Part shown: piece by piece, positions 1 through 10,250 of the stretch
How positions within the stretch are numbered: the stretch's first letter is position 1
How the letters are laid out: each line of letters begins with the position of its first letter
NCBI GenBank assembly: GCA_016859345.1
Contig: CM029115.1
Coordinates: 11,140,001-11,204,000 of the forward strand
DNA length: 64,000 nt
DNA from: Istiophorus platypterus
Taxonomy: Eukaryota > Chordata > Actinopteri > Istiophoriformes > Istiophoridae
Direction of reading: 5' to 3'
Notes under the pieces: generated by a model
The model's input: only the letters and a program-made list of their open reading frames with translations
What the model was told of the DNA's origin: nothing
The model's database searches: none
Program-made: the position numbers and the translations under genes

Positions 1-101
1 CTGTCTCTCCATACATTATGTGCCATTCATTAAACTGAAAGTGATGACAGAGTCCATTAAAAGTCTACTCCCTACAAGTGTGAAGCTATATTTTGAAGTA
101 G

Positions 102-102
<1 letters not shown>

Positions 103-148
<46 letters not shown>

Positions 149-178
149 TGTGTGTGTGTGTGTCTGTGTGTGTCTGTG
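103..178. repeat. (GT)n microsatellite with TC interruptions
   Basis: The tract is almost pure GT for about 76 bases, broken by three TC steps near its right end. It directly adjoins the inverted-repeat arm at 171-320. Confidence 0.97.
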
Positions 179-320
179 TATGCTGTACCTGCTGCATTGA
201 CTCTTTTCAAACCTCTTGGGATGTTCTCCTTCTCTAGTCTTGTTTCATTCACTGAAGAGCTCTGGGTTCTAGATAGAAACAAAGGACATGGTCAAAAGTG
301 TTATGAGAAGATATACATGT
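171..320 (+). repeat. Inverted repeat, left arm (mate at 4014-4160)
   Basis: About 145 bases from TGTGTATGCTGTACC through ATATACATGT recur on the opposite strand at 4014-4160 with only a few mismatches. Examples are CTCTT/CTCTG, CTTGGG/CTGGGG and ATGAG/ATGGG. Both arms are preceded by a GT tract in the same orientation, so the unit may be a mobile or duplicated module ending in a microsatellite. I do not recognise the family. Confidence 0.9.
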
Positions 321-3247
321 GTGCACTAAACCTAATTCAATAAGAAATTACCCATGATTCACGCCAACAAGGCCAATGTCTCAATGACTGACCATTTCAG
401 CATGACAGGGAGGAGATCCAGTGGTGCAGAAAGTGGAACCAGCATTACTGTACTTTGAGAAGTGCCACTGACAAATGAATCCCACGTGGCGCTTTATCAT
501 CGTATATGAAATCTGATATTATCTGTCAAAACCCCTACTGTGTTGGCCACACACACATATACACACACACACCACACACAGACACAATCCTCCATTCCCG
601 TCTCCAAAGCACTTTTCCTCCCACTTAACGCCTCAAATGCAGAGATGGAGAATTCAATGTGAGCAAGCACATTAGGAAGAATAACTAGTAAAAGAAAGTG
701 AAGCCTCTTCAAAGTAGTGGCGTGCTAATAGCTGTGGGCTGTCACTAGTCTTGTGAGGGGGTATGGGAGATCTGCCTGCATGAAGCCTGACAGGTGTCTC
801 ATGTGTTTATGTCTGTGCACGTGTGCGTGCGCAGAATTGAAGCGCACTGCCATCCATATTACAGGGAAGAGGCTTGTTCCCTGGTAATTGGCTTGTTCGG
901 AAGCCAGGAAGGAGCTCCCAGTAGTGAGGAGGAAACACACGTCCTGTCACGTTGCTTGTTATTAGCAGGGACAAGGCTGAGAAAAGATGAGACGAGTTCT
1001 GTGCGTGTGTGTGCGTGTGTGTGCGTGTGTGCGTGCGTGTGAGTGCGTGTTTGTGCGAGTGCGCGTGCGCGTGCATTAGAGAGTCCATGAGAGTGTCTAG
1101 GATGAAGGCGCACCACTTTCCATCTCAAACCACTTCACCCAAGTGTCCCCTGTCCATATAGGCTGGCAGCAGTGGATGTTGACAGTGCTTTGATTGTATG
1201 CGCCCCAGTCTCTCCTTCCTTCGTGGTTAACTTTAGGAGGCCAGCACGCTGTCAGTGGCCCAGCGATCATTTCTGGGCCTGGGGCAGCGCGTACCCTTGG
1301 AGACCGACATTCAAGAAACTTGTGAGCAGTAATGGAAGTAATGAGGAGGTGTAAGTCCAAAAGGTGGCTGCACATTCCATTTTCCCGCTTGCTATAGTTC
1401 TAACAAAAAGGCTATAGCAAAAAAACTCCTGCTGTTCTTTTTTCCCTGAAACCATTTAAAACCTACACTACACCTACACTATTCAAAAATGTTGTTTTCA
1501 TGGTTTTTTATTTTGCAGCATGATGAATTACTGAAAAATGTTCTGACAATATTGTTGATCTCCTTTTCAAAGAGTAGCAGCTCCAACATAGGGATCTGTA
1601 TTGAAAACTCGTAGAGATTGAGGCGTGTGTCAGACTTATATAAATGCTTCAACATGAGATGTGATATTTGACTGAGCATCAACATGAGTGAAAATATGTA
1701 TAATATGAATTCAACCATCAATAATGAGAAAATGAGATTTACTTTTGGCTTCTGTCCTCAATTTATCACAGGCTTTGTCATTTTGATTTCGTTCTCTTTT
1801 AGGGTCAAATGATTGTACATGCCCTAGGGTTTTTCTTTATCTCACAAAGACAGATTGCATTCCTTGTTCTATTCAGTTCCTCTCATGTCTATGTCAAAAT
1901 AAACTAAATCCTTAAAAACTGTTGGAAAAGCAGCAAGTAGAATTAGAGCTGTGAAGGAGGGGAAAGGGGGATCTAGACAGTGCATGAACCAGTAGCCTTC
2001 ACATGAACTTCCTCCCTGGTGACTTCTGCCCTTCTCCAGGCCAACTACCTGCTGGTGGAAGAGCAGATGTCTGACGTGGGGTATGTAGAGTGTGTGTGCG
2101 TGCATGCATGTGAGCGTGCATGTGTGTGTGTGTGATTCCATTCAGAGAGGGATTTAGCATGCGAAAGGGAAGATCAAGAAGGGCGGAGAAGTGGGGCGGA
2201 GGCTGAGAGATGGTGGCTGTAAGGGAAGACACAAAGGCCTGATGGGATATCCTAGTCTGTCTATGTGTCAGCTCCCTGTCTAAATCAGACTCGCCACTGT
2301 TTACGTGTATGAGTTTTTGTGTGAATGTGTGCATGTGTCTATATGTGTGTGCGCAGGAGGAGGAGTCTAACCTCCCTTTGCACCCCTCCTTTCAGCCAGC
2401 ACATACTGATAGGATCAGACCTAGGCATGACCCATCACATGCCAACTCCTCATAGTCTGTCTGACCTCCATTTGCCTCTCTCCAGCTTTCCCTCTGTCCC
2501 TCCATTCATGCATCCCTGCTCCTCACCCCCACACACAGTCCTCCTCTCCCCAGGTGTTCCTTTGTTCCTTTTCACTCACATTCCTCATCCCATCTGCACA
2601 TTTTTGCCCATTTTGCCTCATGCATGCTGTCTAACCTTAAATCTATGGGTGGTAACTTGACAGTGGAGGCAGTGTAGACTGCTTATTGAATAGTTCTGTA
2701 ATTTTAGACACACAAACCATCAAAGACGGAAAAGAGTGACACGACTAAATTGACAGTATGGCAGAAAGTGGCAGCTCTTTTACATTTTCAGTGAAATCTG
2801 ACCGGCAACAGGTAAACCGATCAGCCATATTATTAAAACCAGCTACCAGTTTTAATGACTCAAGCTTTTATGCATCCATCTAAATCTGTCTCTAAGTTTT
2901 CTTTCTAGCAAACTAAAAAAAATTAGTTATAAGAATGTGAACAAGAGAGGGAAGAGCAAAGGACTTGTGCACACTGCCATTTGAAATTCCTAGGCTGATC
3001 TTTAAACATGAGTAAATTTACTTAAGGGTTTGGATGTTTAAAATGCAGTTCAGTAAAGAGACTGAAATGAGAAAGCACTTGAAGATATGCTCAAGTTAGT
3101 TAAAAATGTATTTAGAGTTGTAAGTTATTGACCTTCATCCAATCCACACCTCTGCATGTGTGGCCTTAGATATTCTGCTTCAGGCTCCTCTGAAAATTTA
3201 CCAGGGAGGCTTACAGTGGTATAGACAGACAGCTGGGTGTAACTGAC

Positions 3248-3357
3248 CTGCAGCCAGTCTCCTGGCTCGTGCAGCTGTGGGAGGTGGGTCCAGTCCTAGG
3301 GCAAGCACTGCTGGGACTCTGAGCTAAAATTCCCAGAGCAGGCAGGTAGGACAGCAC
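3248..3357 (-). CDS. slf1: slf1 coding exon 13 (last slf1 exon recognised in the window)
   Basis: The exon starts CTGACAG|GTG CTG TCC and ends GGC TGC AG|GTCAGT (phase 2), 36 codons plus 2 nt. It encodes VLSYLPALGILAQSPSSACP, which continues human SLQKM-VYSYLPALG, then diverges into a Ser/Thr-rich stretch. The ankyrin-repeat exons that should follow are not visible at lower coordinates. Confidence 0.85.
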
Positions 3358-4151
3358 CTGTCAGACAGACATGTAAGGTTAGACATTGCCTTTGCTCTTC
3401 AAGTGAATGTTTGTGTCTTTAGGGGACTGAGGGGGCACAAAGACACCAGTAGTAAGTGAGAAAGCCAGATGTTTTGGTGCAATGCAATATAATAGGTCAA
3501 CCACATCAGCAATCTTTGTCTCTGTAGCAGCGAACTGTAATATAATCTATACCAAGTTTTTACACTGCTGAGTTAACTAATGCAGAACATCTGTGTTTTA
3601 TGCCTCTATACCATAGCACAATGGCTCAGTGGAGAACCGAATGATTAAAACTAGTGTATTCACCAGAAACCTTTTAAATCAGTAATTTAGTTAGTTTATT
3701 CAATTAGTTTATTATTTGTTGTGTTTTTAACATTAGTGTGTGTAATTCATCTGATTCTTATCATTTCTGAAGCTCTAATTTCACCAGAATCCAACTGAAA
3801 GAGACCAAATTTTTCAGGTACGTGGACTGAAAATTGAGAATTACTGATCTCTTTTAAACTTATGGCTTATTAATTTAAACAGCACAAGATTGTTTTGAAT
3901 CAAGCAAGTGAGAAGTGTATGGCTTACAATACAGTAAGTATATCAATGACAAAATGCACATGCAATACAGAGCTGATGAAAGCAGTGGGAAAGGAAAAGG
4001 AAATCAAATGAAGACATGTATATCTTCCCATAACACTTTTGACCATGTCCTTTGTTTCTATCTAGAACCCAGAGCTCTTCAGTGAATGAAACAAGACTAG
4101 AGAAGGAGAACATCCCCAGAGGTTTGAACAGAGTCAATGCAGCAGGTACAG

Positions 4152-4189
<38 letters not shown>

Positions 4190-7100
4190 ATTTTCTTGAG
4201 AGAGAGGGGTTCATCTCCCACAGTGAATCCATTTCTGCAACAGAGATTCCTGAATATGGCATCAGTCATCACCAACTTAAGTCTGGCAGAGGAAACTCTG
4301 ACAACCAGCTCTGACAGAACCACTGGAGACACATCTAAAGGACAGAACAAGGGACAACAAATACTTACAACACTGTCTATAAAAACAAAAGAGAAAAAAG
4401 AGAAAAAAGGAAGCTGGTTAGGTCAGAAAAGGGCCAAATTTTTCCATAAAGAGTTTTGTATTAAAAATTCAGAAAATTCAATATTTAGATTAAATTATAC
4501 AATGTATTTGATCGCACAATTGATTACACAGTTTTTCTGACAGCAGTAGCAGCCGATAAGAAACGCTGTGATTAACACACAATAAGCACACAAAATACAA
4601 TTTAAAAAAAGGCTCAGCTACAAATTGAAGGATAACGTTTACACACATAATATACAACAGTAGAACTTTCAGTGGAAGTGAAAACAGATATTCTTCAAGA
4701 CATTCTTCCTATTCCGCAGGTTTTGCAGTTCTTATTCCATACCCTGGCTGACAATGGCAAAGTGTTCTGCTAGGTCTTCCAGGCCCTTTTCCACCAGGTT
4801 CTGGTTCAGTTTGAAGTGCTGCTGACACCAGAACTCCACCAGCACAGACAGGAGGTCCAACAGGGTGTCTGCCAAATGCAGCTTCTGCCTCTGCTTCTCA
4901 TCTCTCTCTGCATAGTCCTTCAATGAAGAAAAACAATATCATCTTCACATTGGGGAGCTTGTTCACCAGATTTAGATTTAAATTCAGATTCAAAAGAATG
5001 AAACAAAAGACAGGACCAGACAGGCAAATACAGATCAAAATAAACCTATATTGTTAGTTGTCTAAATAGCAGTGAACCAGCCATCCAATGAGAATAACAA
5101 TGAACAAGTTCCACACTATTTACCTCAACAGTGGCCTGTACCAAGAGCATGGTTAGTCGTTTCACAGCTCGAGACAGAAGAGTGGAGCGCTCCCACACAG
5201 TCCAGAAGGTTCCATATAGCAAAGATCCTGATGCTGATGCCTGAGAGATTCCTGTTCCCTGAGGCAGCACAAAATCCCTGAGCCAGAGAAAGGGAGGGGT
5301 GAATGACGGAAGGACAGATCATCTACTTCTAATATGATACGGTGAGGAATAGGTATTTATACCTGTGGCCAAAAACCCTCCAAAAAACATGCTCATGAAA
5401 GAAATTTTAGGGGGTCGGAAACAAATAGGGACTTCCCTGTCTCCCTGTGTGTATGTGTGAGTAGGTACCCTGCGGTGACAGAGTGGAGCTCCCCCTGGAA
5501 GAGCCTGAGGAAAAATGCCACAAGATCACTGTGGAAACGTATCAGTGTTGGCAGGGCAGGTCCAGGGAGTGGGTGACAAGTGACCACACTGGACAGGCAG
5601 TAGCTGAATGAATACACACAAAGAGAAACAGTAAATATATGAGGAAATGACTTTTAATGGAAGAGATGGTTTAAGTATCTCTCTTAACTAGAGACTAATC
5701 ATTTAAAAGGTGCATAAGATTATTAACATCAGAATTACCTGATGGCTGTCTCTAGAAAAGGCCAAAGACCTGTCTTACACCGAGGACACTGCAACACTTG
5801 GGTGAAATATTTTTTCACTGTGCTGGGAGCCAGCCAGGGAGGGTTGGTAATGAGGAGGTTATGCATGACCTGCTGGAAATGTCTTATGAAGACGAACGTG
5901 GCGTTACCCTGTGACATAATGAATGCACAACTACTAGAGTGGTTTTGATATCTGTATGTAGAGACAGAATGTAAAATTACAATAGACCTGCAATGATTTT
6001 GGCAGAAAATGAAATGGGAACTAAAATTAATTGTTCAAGTAACTTTACAAGCAAACATGGTCCGGTTTAAATTTCTCCACTGTGAAAAATTGGCTGCTCT
6101 CCTTTGTTTTATATCACTGAACATCCTTTGGTTTTGGACCATTCATTGTACAAAATATAATCCAAAAACTTGATGACACAAAAGACTCATGGGGAAAATG
6201 TGGTGTGATATTTTGTGATATCTTACAGACAAAACATTTAATTGAATAATCAATAATCAAATTACTGAATAACTAAAACAACCGTTGAATGGAGCCCTAA
6301 ATTTTAGTTTATTCCAATGACAGTGATCCAAATAAACTACACCAAGGCAGGTATAAAAAAATTTAAAAAATGAAATGGAATCGGTTACACTTTCTTTCAT
6401 ATAGTCCACTGGGGCCTTGCAGCAACAGGTGAGAAATTCTGCAGTCTGGTAAATGGGGTCTTACCTGCTGTGCGTAATCTAAGAGGGAGATCAGGTATGG
6501 CACTGGTGGCAGCAGACCTGGGAACACAGCACTTCTGATTGAGTCCAAGGCTTCGGTGAAGAGACCACACTCTATCATACTACCAACATTGCTCATGTCT
6601 GTTTCTGCTGCCTGGAGGAATAAAAGAACAATAATGAAATGTAAGAGGTTTATGGAGAGGAGGAAAAAACATGGCACTCAAAAAGATGGACAACAGAACG
6701 AGCAGAAAAAAGTGAGGGCAGAAGGGTAATGGAAATAGGAAGTGAATGGGCATCAAAAGTTCCTGAGGGTCAACTCTGACTTTCACCTATTAGCAAATAG
6801 CATATGGACTCAGAAAGTACAGAATTGAAATACAGGAGCTCTTGAAATAGCAATCCGAGGGGGATCCACCTGGGTAAGGTATGGACAGGGCAGTGGAGAG
6901 TATTGTTAATAGGACTGCCAATCAAAACTCTCAGATTAGCTGACAGTGGTGGTTAAATCAGTGACCTGAATATGATGCGCCCTTTCTCTAGATGTCACTT
7001 TACATTAAAATGTATGACATAAAGGAAATTGAATGACCTGATCTTCTTGATGAAACACATAGTTATTTTAGAGCTGTATAGTAGTGATCTGAGGTGGAGG

Positions 7101-9399
7101 GATAGGGGAGTATGTATGCATGTCTACCTGTGACTGTGGACGGTAAGGGTCATGGTAACCCAAAAACTCAAGGAAATGCAGTCTTGGCCGGCCCTATAGC
7201 AAACGAATTAATAATGTCAAACACATACAAAGCAGCCAAAAAAGTCATTCAAGACCACTAAAAGTTTATTAGAGGAACTATTCGTCATTGCTTCTCTGCA
7301 ACACGGGTCCATGCACAAACAAACAAACACACACAAGCACACGCACACACACAAACACACAAAAACACACACCTCCTGTTTGATGACATAGTCCCTCAGC
7401 TCTGTTTCCAGATTAGAGAAGTCAACATCAACAAGGCTGGCCTTCTTCATCTCTGCTGGATGATCATCCGTCACTATGAAATTCATACCCATGAAATTGC
7501 TCTGCCAGGAAAAGAGGATTGTGTTAGACTTTTAAAAAAACAACATTTTTAGGCCAATATTCCTAAATTTAAAAAAAGCTTTAATATGAACTGTTAAAAT
7601 AAGAGGTTTGAGCAACCAATCGGCAGCAAAAATAAAAGTCTGTATGACCTAAGTACTGATAGCACATATAACTGAGGAAAACACACAGTATGATATTGAA
7701 AATTAAATTGAAAAATTCAAGAGAAAAACATAACAAAGCCCCATTATCAATTAATACCATATATTTTACATAAATTAGTCTGACTTACCCCAAAAAGGTG
7801 CTGGACAATGTGGCTCACAGGGTAGCAAGGAGCATTGTAGGATTTTGAGCTCTCTGTAACAGGTTTAGCCATGACATGAGTGATGGAGCCATGAGAGGGA
7901 GGAGGAACGTGGTACACTTTGGCCTTGCCAGCATTTAGCAGCCTGTGAAATAGTATATTTATTATCATACTTGGCAACTTTGATTCACAATTGGATGAAC
8001 TGTTGTGTTTTTGTGTGACAACTCACCGTATGAACATTGATCTGCGGGTGGGCTCTTGGACCATGAGGAGAACCCTCCATCCTTGGAAAGCCCCTGTTAG
8101 TCTCCCACTGGCAACCTTTTCCCTCCACTGCCTGACAGGGTAGAATGCTGAACTGGCACCTGTGGAAATGGCCACCTCATAGGGTCCCTCTGCCAGCCAA
8201 GAACCATTCTTAACACTGTCCAACACATAGTCTGGAGTCACAACCCACTTTCCTGATGGGGGGAGTGAAGAGTTGGAAGTAGCTCAGATGAGTGGTCTTG
8301 ATATAATAAGGGTGATCGGATATGAATTATTTTTAAATATTCATCATCATCATCATTACAATAATCACCCTGACTGACCTGCAGCACAGGCTGCCAAAAA
8401 CTTTTCACTGGACAAAACCTGAGGGATTATGAGATGAGTACTGGCATGGTGATAGACCTGAAAGATAATCATTGCATCTGTTTATGGACATGTAACAGAC
8501 AATAATATAGAGAAGACAACCAACATTGGTTTTTCATATGCTATAAACAAATGAAAGTTTTGCGGGGGGACCGGGCAGTGATGTTGTAATTAAAATCAAA
8601 TAAAAAAACTCCTGATCACTGCAATCAATTCTGTTCAGAAATAAGTACTTAAATAACTTGTTTTTGATTAGCTTTTAATCAAAATGCGCTTGGAATCATT
8701 AAGTTGGATGAGAGAATTTTAAAATAACACATTGTGATCATTTATGACATGTTCGATAAATAATGATACAGATTCACTGCCTAACTCTACCTGAGAGTAA
8801 TTACAGTAAAATTTAAGAATTTAAGCACAACAAAGAGCAATTTACATAATCTATCCAAATCTAGATTAATCTGTAAAAGGCTTTATGATGGACTGAAACT
8901 TATTATCAGAAAATGATGCTACTGGTAATTAATTTGTTAAAACACACTAAGAAAAAAACAAAAAGAAGGATTAAATTGGAAAAGTTGATGGGACATTTTT
9001 GCCATTCATTAGGTAAACTTATCAACATTTTCTGGTCCTTTAATAAAAATTTGCTTGCTTTCCTTATATGAGATTCTAGGTTACTGGTGAGACTTGTAAC
9101 CAAGACATGATTGTGGCATCCCTGGTTAAGCTGTGAAGGGCATCTCATAGACTGAATAATTATTAGATACATCAAAAAAAGGGAATTTAATCATAAATTG
9201 TAGTTCCATTTGGTAGAATATTTTATATCTTAGGTTGAACTGGGTCAGTCATTTCTCCCTGAAATGTCTTGGAAGGATCTCTACTCACTGAGCCTCCTAT
9301 GTATTTCCCACCCAGCTGCTGGATTCCCTGGACCAAAATTCTCTTCTTATCAGGGATCTTGATCCCAGAGATCTGGAAAACATGTGTTCTCCTCTCCAT
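3248..9399 (-). CDS. slf1: slf1 (SMC5-SMC6 complex localization factor 1), 5' 13 coding exons, 3' end outside window
   Basis: SLF1 (ANKRD32/BRCTD1) is a nuclear DNA-repair adaptor. Its N-terminal tandem BRCT domains bind phosphorylated RAD18 and, with SLF2, it brings the SMC5/6 complex to interstrand crosslinks and stalled forks (known family role). The model joins 3248-3357, 4189-4334, 4743-4917, 5124-5277, 5469-5603, 5739-5908, 6465-6611, 7128-7193, 7373-7501, 7789-7942, 8027-8252, 8379-8457 and 9289-9399. That is 1802 nt, 600 codons plus 2 nt, with every junction phase compatible. BRCT1 is about residues 5-90, BRCT2 about 115-190, and the conserved helical middle begins near 255. Signature strings include SEKFLAACAAG, SHGSITHV, LLQCPRCK-type and SYLPALG. 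Residue order follows human SLF1 throughout, but the linker after BRCT2 is far shorter. The ankyrin repeats and C-terminus were not found in 1-3247, so they should lie beyond the left edge. It is divergent from KIAA0825, as in human. Confidence 0.93.
4014..4160 (-). repeat. Inverted repeat, right arm (mate at 171-320)
   Basis: Read on the minus strand this arm matches 171-320. It begins right after the (GT)17 tract that carries the exon 12 splice donor, so it lies at the very 5' end of slf1 intron 12. It is intronic and not coding, although the frame stays open through it. Confidence 0.9.
4155..4188. repeat. (CA)17 / (GT)17 microsatellite at slf1 exon 12 donor
   Basis: This is a pure dinucleotide tract, 34 bases. 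On the slf1 strand it starts exactly at the intron's first GT. Confidence 0.97.
4189..4334 (-). CDS. slf1: slf1 coding exon 12 (donor is start of a GT microsatellite)
   Basis: The exon starts GTCCTTTAG|AT GTG TCT. It encodes VMTDAIFRNLCCRNG and DEPLSLKKM, a close match to human FVAEAVFKKLCLQSS and SEPLSLQKM. The exon ends CTC AAG AAA ATG. The donor GT is the first unit of an uninterrupted (GT)17 tract on this strand. Exon 13 resumes with VLSYLPALG where human has VYSYLPALG, so the junction position is fixed by homology. Confidence 0.92.
4743..4917 (-). CDS. slf1: slf1 coding exon 11
   Basis: The exon starts CATTGAAG|GAC TAT and ends GTC AGC CAG G|GTATGG, leaving one base that combines with AT of exon 12 to give Asp. 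It encodes DEKQRQKLHLADTLLDLL and LVEFWCQQHFKLNQNLVEKG. This matches human HKEKFKSNDVFKHELAYLL and AIDYWIFLGLKMGRNVM. Confidence 0.92.
5124..5277 (-). CDS. slf1: slf1 coding exon 10
   Basis: The exon starts CTGGCTCAG|G GAT TTT and ends ACT GTT GAG|GTAAAT (phase 0). It encodes SLLYGTFWTVWERSTLLSRAVKRL, aligned with human AMLLEIFWSGSETSGLLTKPVNML. The FW and the SxLL motifs are kept. Confidence 0.92.
5469..5603 (-). CDS. slf1: slf1 coding exon 9
   Basis: The exon starts TTCATTCAG|C TAC TGC and ends GTC ACC GCA GG|GTACCT. It encodes YCLSSVVTCH, LIRFHSDLVAFFLRLFQGEL and so on. The match to human (SCLFNES, LLKFFFNLIESEVQ) is weaker than in flanking exons, but both junction phases agree with exons 8 and 10. 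Confidence 0.88.
5739..5908 (-). CDS. slf1: slf1 coding exon 8
   Basis: The exon starts GTCACAG|GGT AAC and ends GCC ATC AG|GTAATT (phase 2). It encodes LITNPPWLAP, KKYFTQVLQCPRCKTGLWPFLETAI, the counterpart of human HLHPPWKSP and YYLELFQCPTCMKGAWSLVEVLI. The CPxC pair is conserved. Confidence 0.95.
6465..6611 (-). CDS. slf1: slf1 coding exon 7 (start of helical middle region)
   Basis: The exon has 49 codons, from CTCCAG|GCA GCA to GCA CAG CAG|GTAAGA, phase 0 at both ends. It encodes SNVGSMIECGLFTEALDSI and PPVPYLISLLDYAQQ. This follows human GVLNLIESLIEGHFFKEAIEEL and IPPVCVLHALLENVLQ. Confidence 0.93.
7128..7193 (-). CDS. slf1: slf1 coding exon 6 (66-nt mini exon)
   Basis: The exon has 22 codons between GCTATAG|GGC CGG and TCA CAG|GTAGAC, encoding HFLEFLGYHDPYRPQSQ. 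Both junctions are phase 0 and the frame is preserved from exon 5 to exon 7. Human has a comparably placed segment ending in QPVYNVEV just before the conserved helical region. It is too short for an ORF scan. Confidence 0.8.
7373..7501 (-). CDS. slf1: slf1 coding exon 5 (linker; donor abuts GT-rich tract)
   Basis: The exon has 43 codons, from CTGGCAG|AGC AAT to AAA CAG GAG|GTGTGTG, phase 0 at both ends. It encodes an acidic linker (MGMNFIVTDDHPAEMKK, LETELRDYVIKQE) after BRCT2. No match to the human linker is obvious. The donor GT is the first dinucleotide of an imperfect GT-rich tract running down to about 7317. Confidence 0.85.
7789..7942 (-). CDS. slf1: slf1 coding exon 4 (BRCT2)
   Basis: The exon starts TTCACAG|G CTG CTA. 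It encodes LLNAGKAKVY, SHGSITHVMAKP and APCYPVSHIVQHLFG, which follow human LEAGKANVI, SGITHVIAS and APFYPIQYLGDFL. It ends TTT GGG|GTAAGT in phase 0. Confidence 0.95.
8027..8252 (-). CDS. slf1: slf1 coding exon 3 (BRCT1 end, BRCT1-BRCT2 joint)
   Basis: The exon starts CCATCAG|GA AAG TGG. It encodes KWVVTPDYVLDSVKNGSWL, the WxxxxxY helix of BRCT1, aligned with KWILTKDYIIHSAKSGRWL of human. GAFQGWRVLLMV then opens BRCT2. It ends ATA CG|GTGAGT, and the arginine codon is completed by exon 4. Confidence 0.95.
8379..8457 (-). CDS. slf1: slf1 coding exon 2 (end of BRCT1 core)
   Basis: The exon runs from TTTCAG|GTC TAT to TGT GCT GCA G|GTCAGT: 26 codons plus 1 nt. It encodes STHLIIPQ and SSEKFLAACAAG. 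The second string is nearly identical to human SLF1 (KSEKFLAACAAGKW), and the THLI motif is a typical BRCT strand. The glycine codon is completed by exon 3 (G|GA). Confidence 0.93.
9289..9399 (-). CDS. slf1: slf1 coding exon 1 (start codon, first BRCT strand)
   Basis: The ATG at 9399-9397 opens MERRTHVFQISGIKIPD, which matches the human start of SLF1 (MEDGTPKHIIQMTGFKM) in length and pattern. One base before the ATG is a splice acceptor (CTCTTTAG|G), so a non-coding exon must lie upstream. The exon encodes 37 residues and ends GGC TCA|GTGAGT in phase 0. It is too short for a simple ORF scan and was recognised by homology. Confidence 0.9.
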
Positions 9400-10250
9400 C
9401 CTAAAGAGGAAAGTGAAGAAGAGACAAGGATGTTTATTATATATTAGGAAGACTCATTTCCTTAACTGGAGGAAACAATGCTGATATTCTTCTCTGACTA
9501 CATGGCTTTCATTACCTCACATTTGCATTGCACTGTGTTATTTTTGGGGACTTCGTTTGACTAAAGTAGTTCATCACGCAGTTTGAGACTAACTTCCTGC
9601 ATGCAAAAATAAACAATTCGGGTCTCTTAAAACTTGCTGCCACATGAACAAGCTATTTATAATCTTGAGTCCCAGAGTTGACTAAATGACAAATCACGTG
9701 AGTCCTGCTCATCCATCGGAAATTTCTCATGGTCTTTGAGCACAGCTGACTGATCGGGTACCTCTGTCGCAGCACCGACGACGACTGCGTCCTCCTGGCT
9801 ACGTACGGACGCGCCAAAACTCTGGCGCCGACACCGACATCCGTCGGGATGAGCAGCGTTTTCGCCCCTAGTGTTTTGCTGCTTCTCCCGAGTACAGATG
9901 TTCAGTTTCGCGCACAAACACACGCGAAGGATTTGCTCTTTCGTTTCAATAAACGCTGGATGTTTGTGACATTACTTGCGTCTCTTCACCACCCAACTAC
10001 CATGTGTTGACAGCTACGCGGCACGGCTGACTGTTTTGGAGAGGGGAGATTCTTCATGTATTAATGTTTTATACGCAACGGTGACGGTTAAAGGGCATTT
10101 TTTTCCTCAATTTAATGCATGTATAAATCTATCAAAACCGTGTTTACGTGAAATCATTGTGCACCATTGGTTGAATTCATGTGTTATTTAGTCACGACGG
10201 AGTCACCCCACCCCCCTTTTTACGTTTGACAGTTGGACTTTTCTATCGAG

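Larger units (their letters stand above)
1..3247. other. slf1 intron after exon 13 (no exon seen)
   Basis: No ankyrin motif (TxLHxA type) or other slf1-like codons were found on the minus strand here, and no other gene was seen on either strand. The stretch holds GT/CA tracts at about 103-178, 540-580, 998-1075, 2088-2133 and 2290-2350. It also holds one arm of an inverted repeat (171-320) and otherwise AT-rich unique sequence. A short diverged exon could have been missed. Confidence 0.6.

Noticed and set aside
20..343. Open frames through GT tracts with an apparent VPAALTLFKPLGMF protein, seen at both 171-320 and 4014-4160
   Set aside because: The similarity is at DNA level across a non-coding repeat; the frame is open only because GT tracts encode Val-Cys. 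At 4014-4160 it lies within slf1 intron 12.
2038..2093. Exon-like plus-strand string (CTCCAG followed by ANYLLVEEQMSDVG)
   Set aside because: It is on the strand opposite slf1, isolated, runs into a GT tract and has no partner exon.
1999..2660. 111-residue frames on both strands
   Set aside because: They consist of GT/CA-derived and low-complexity Pro/Ser/His sequence with no homology to slf1 ankyrin exons, which I searched for here.
8340..8358. Short (CAT)n run as possible array
   Set aside because: Only five or six units in an slf1 intron; ordinary simple sequence.
9657..9923. 88-residue minus-strand frame in the CpG-rich promoter block
   Set aside because: It does not join to slf1 exon 1 in frame with a clear donor, the conserved N-terminus starts at 9399, and CpG-rich DNA is naturally poor in stops. 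It could be part of the 5' UTR.
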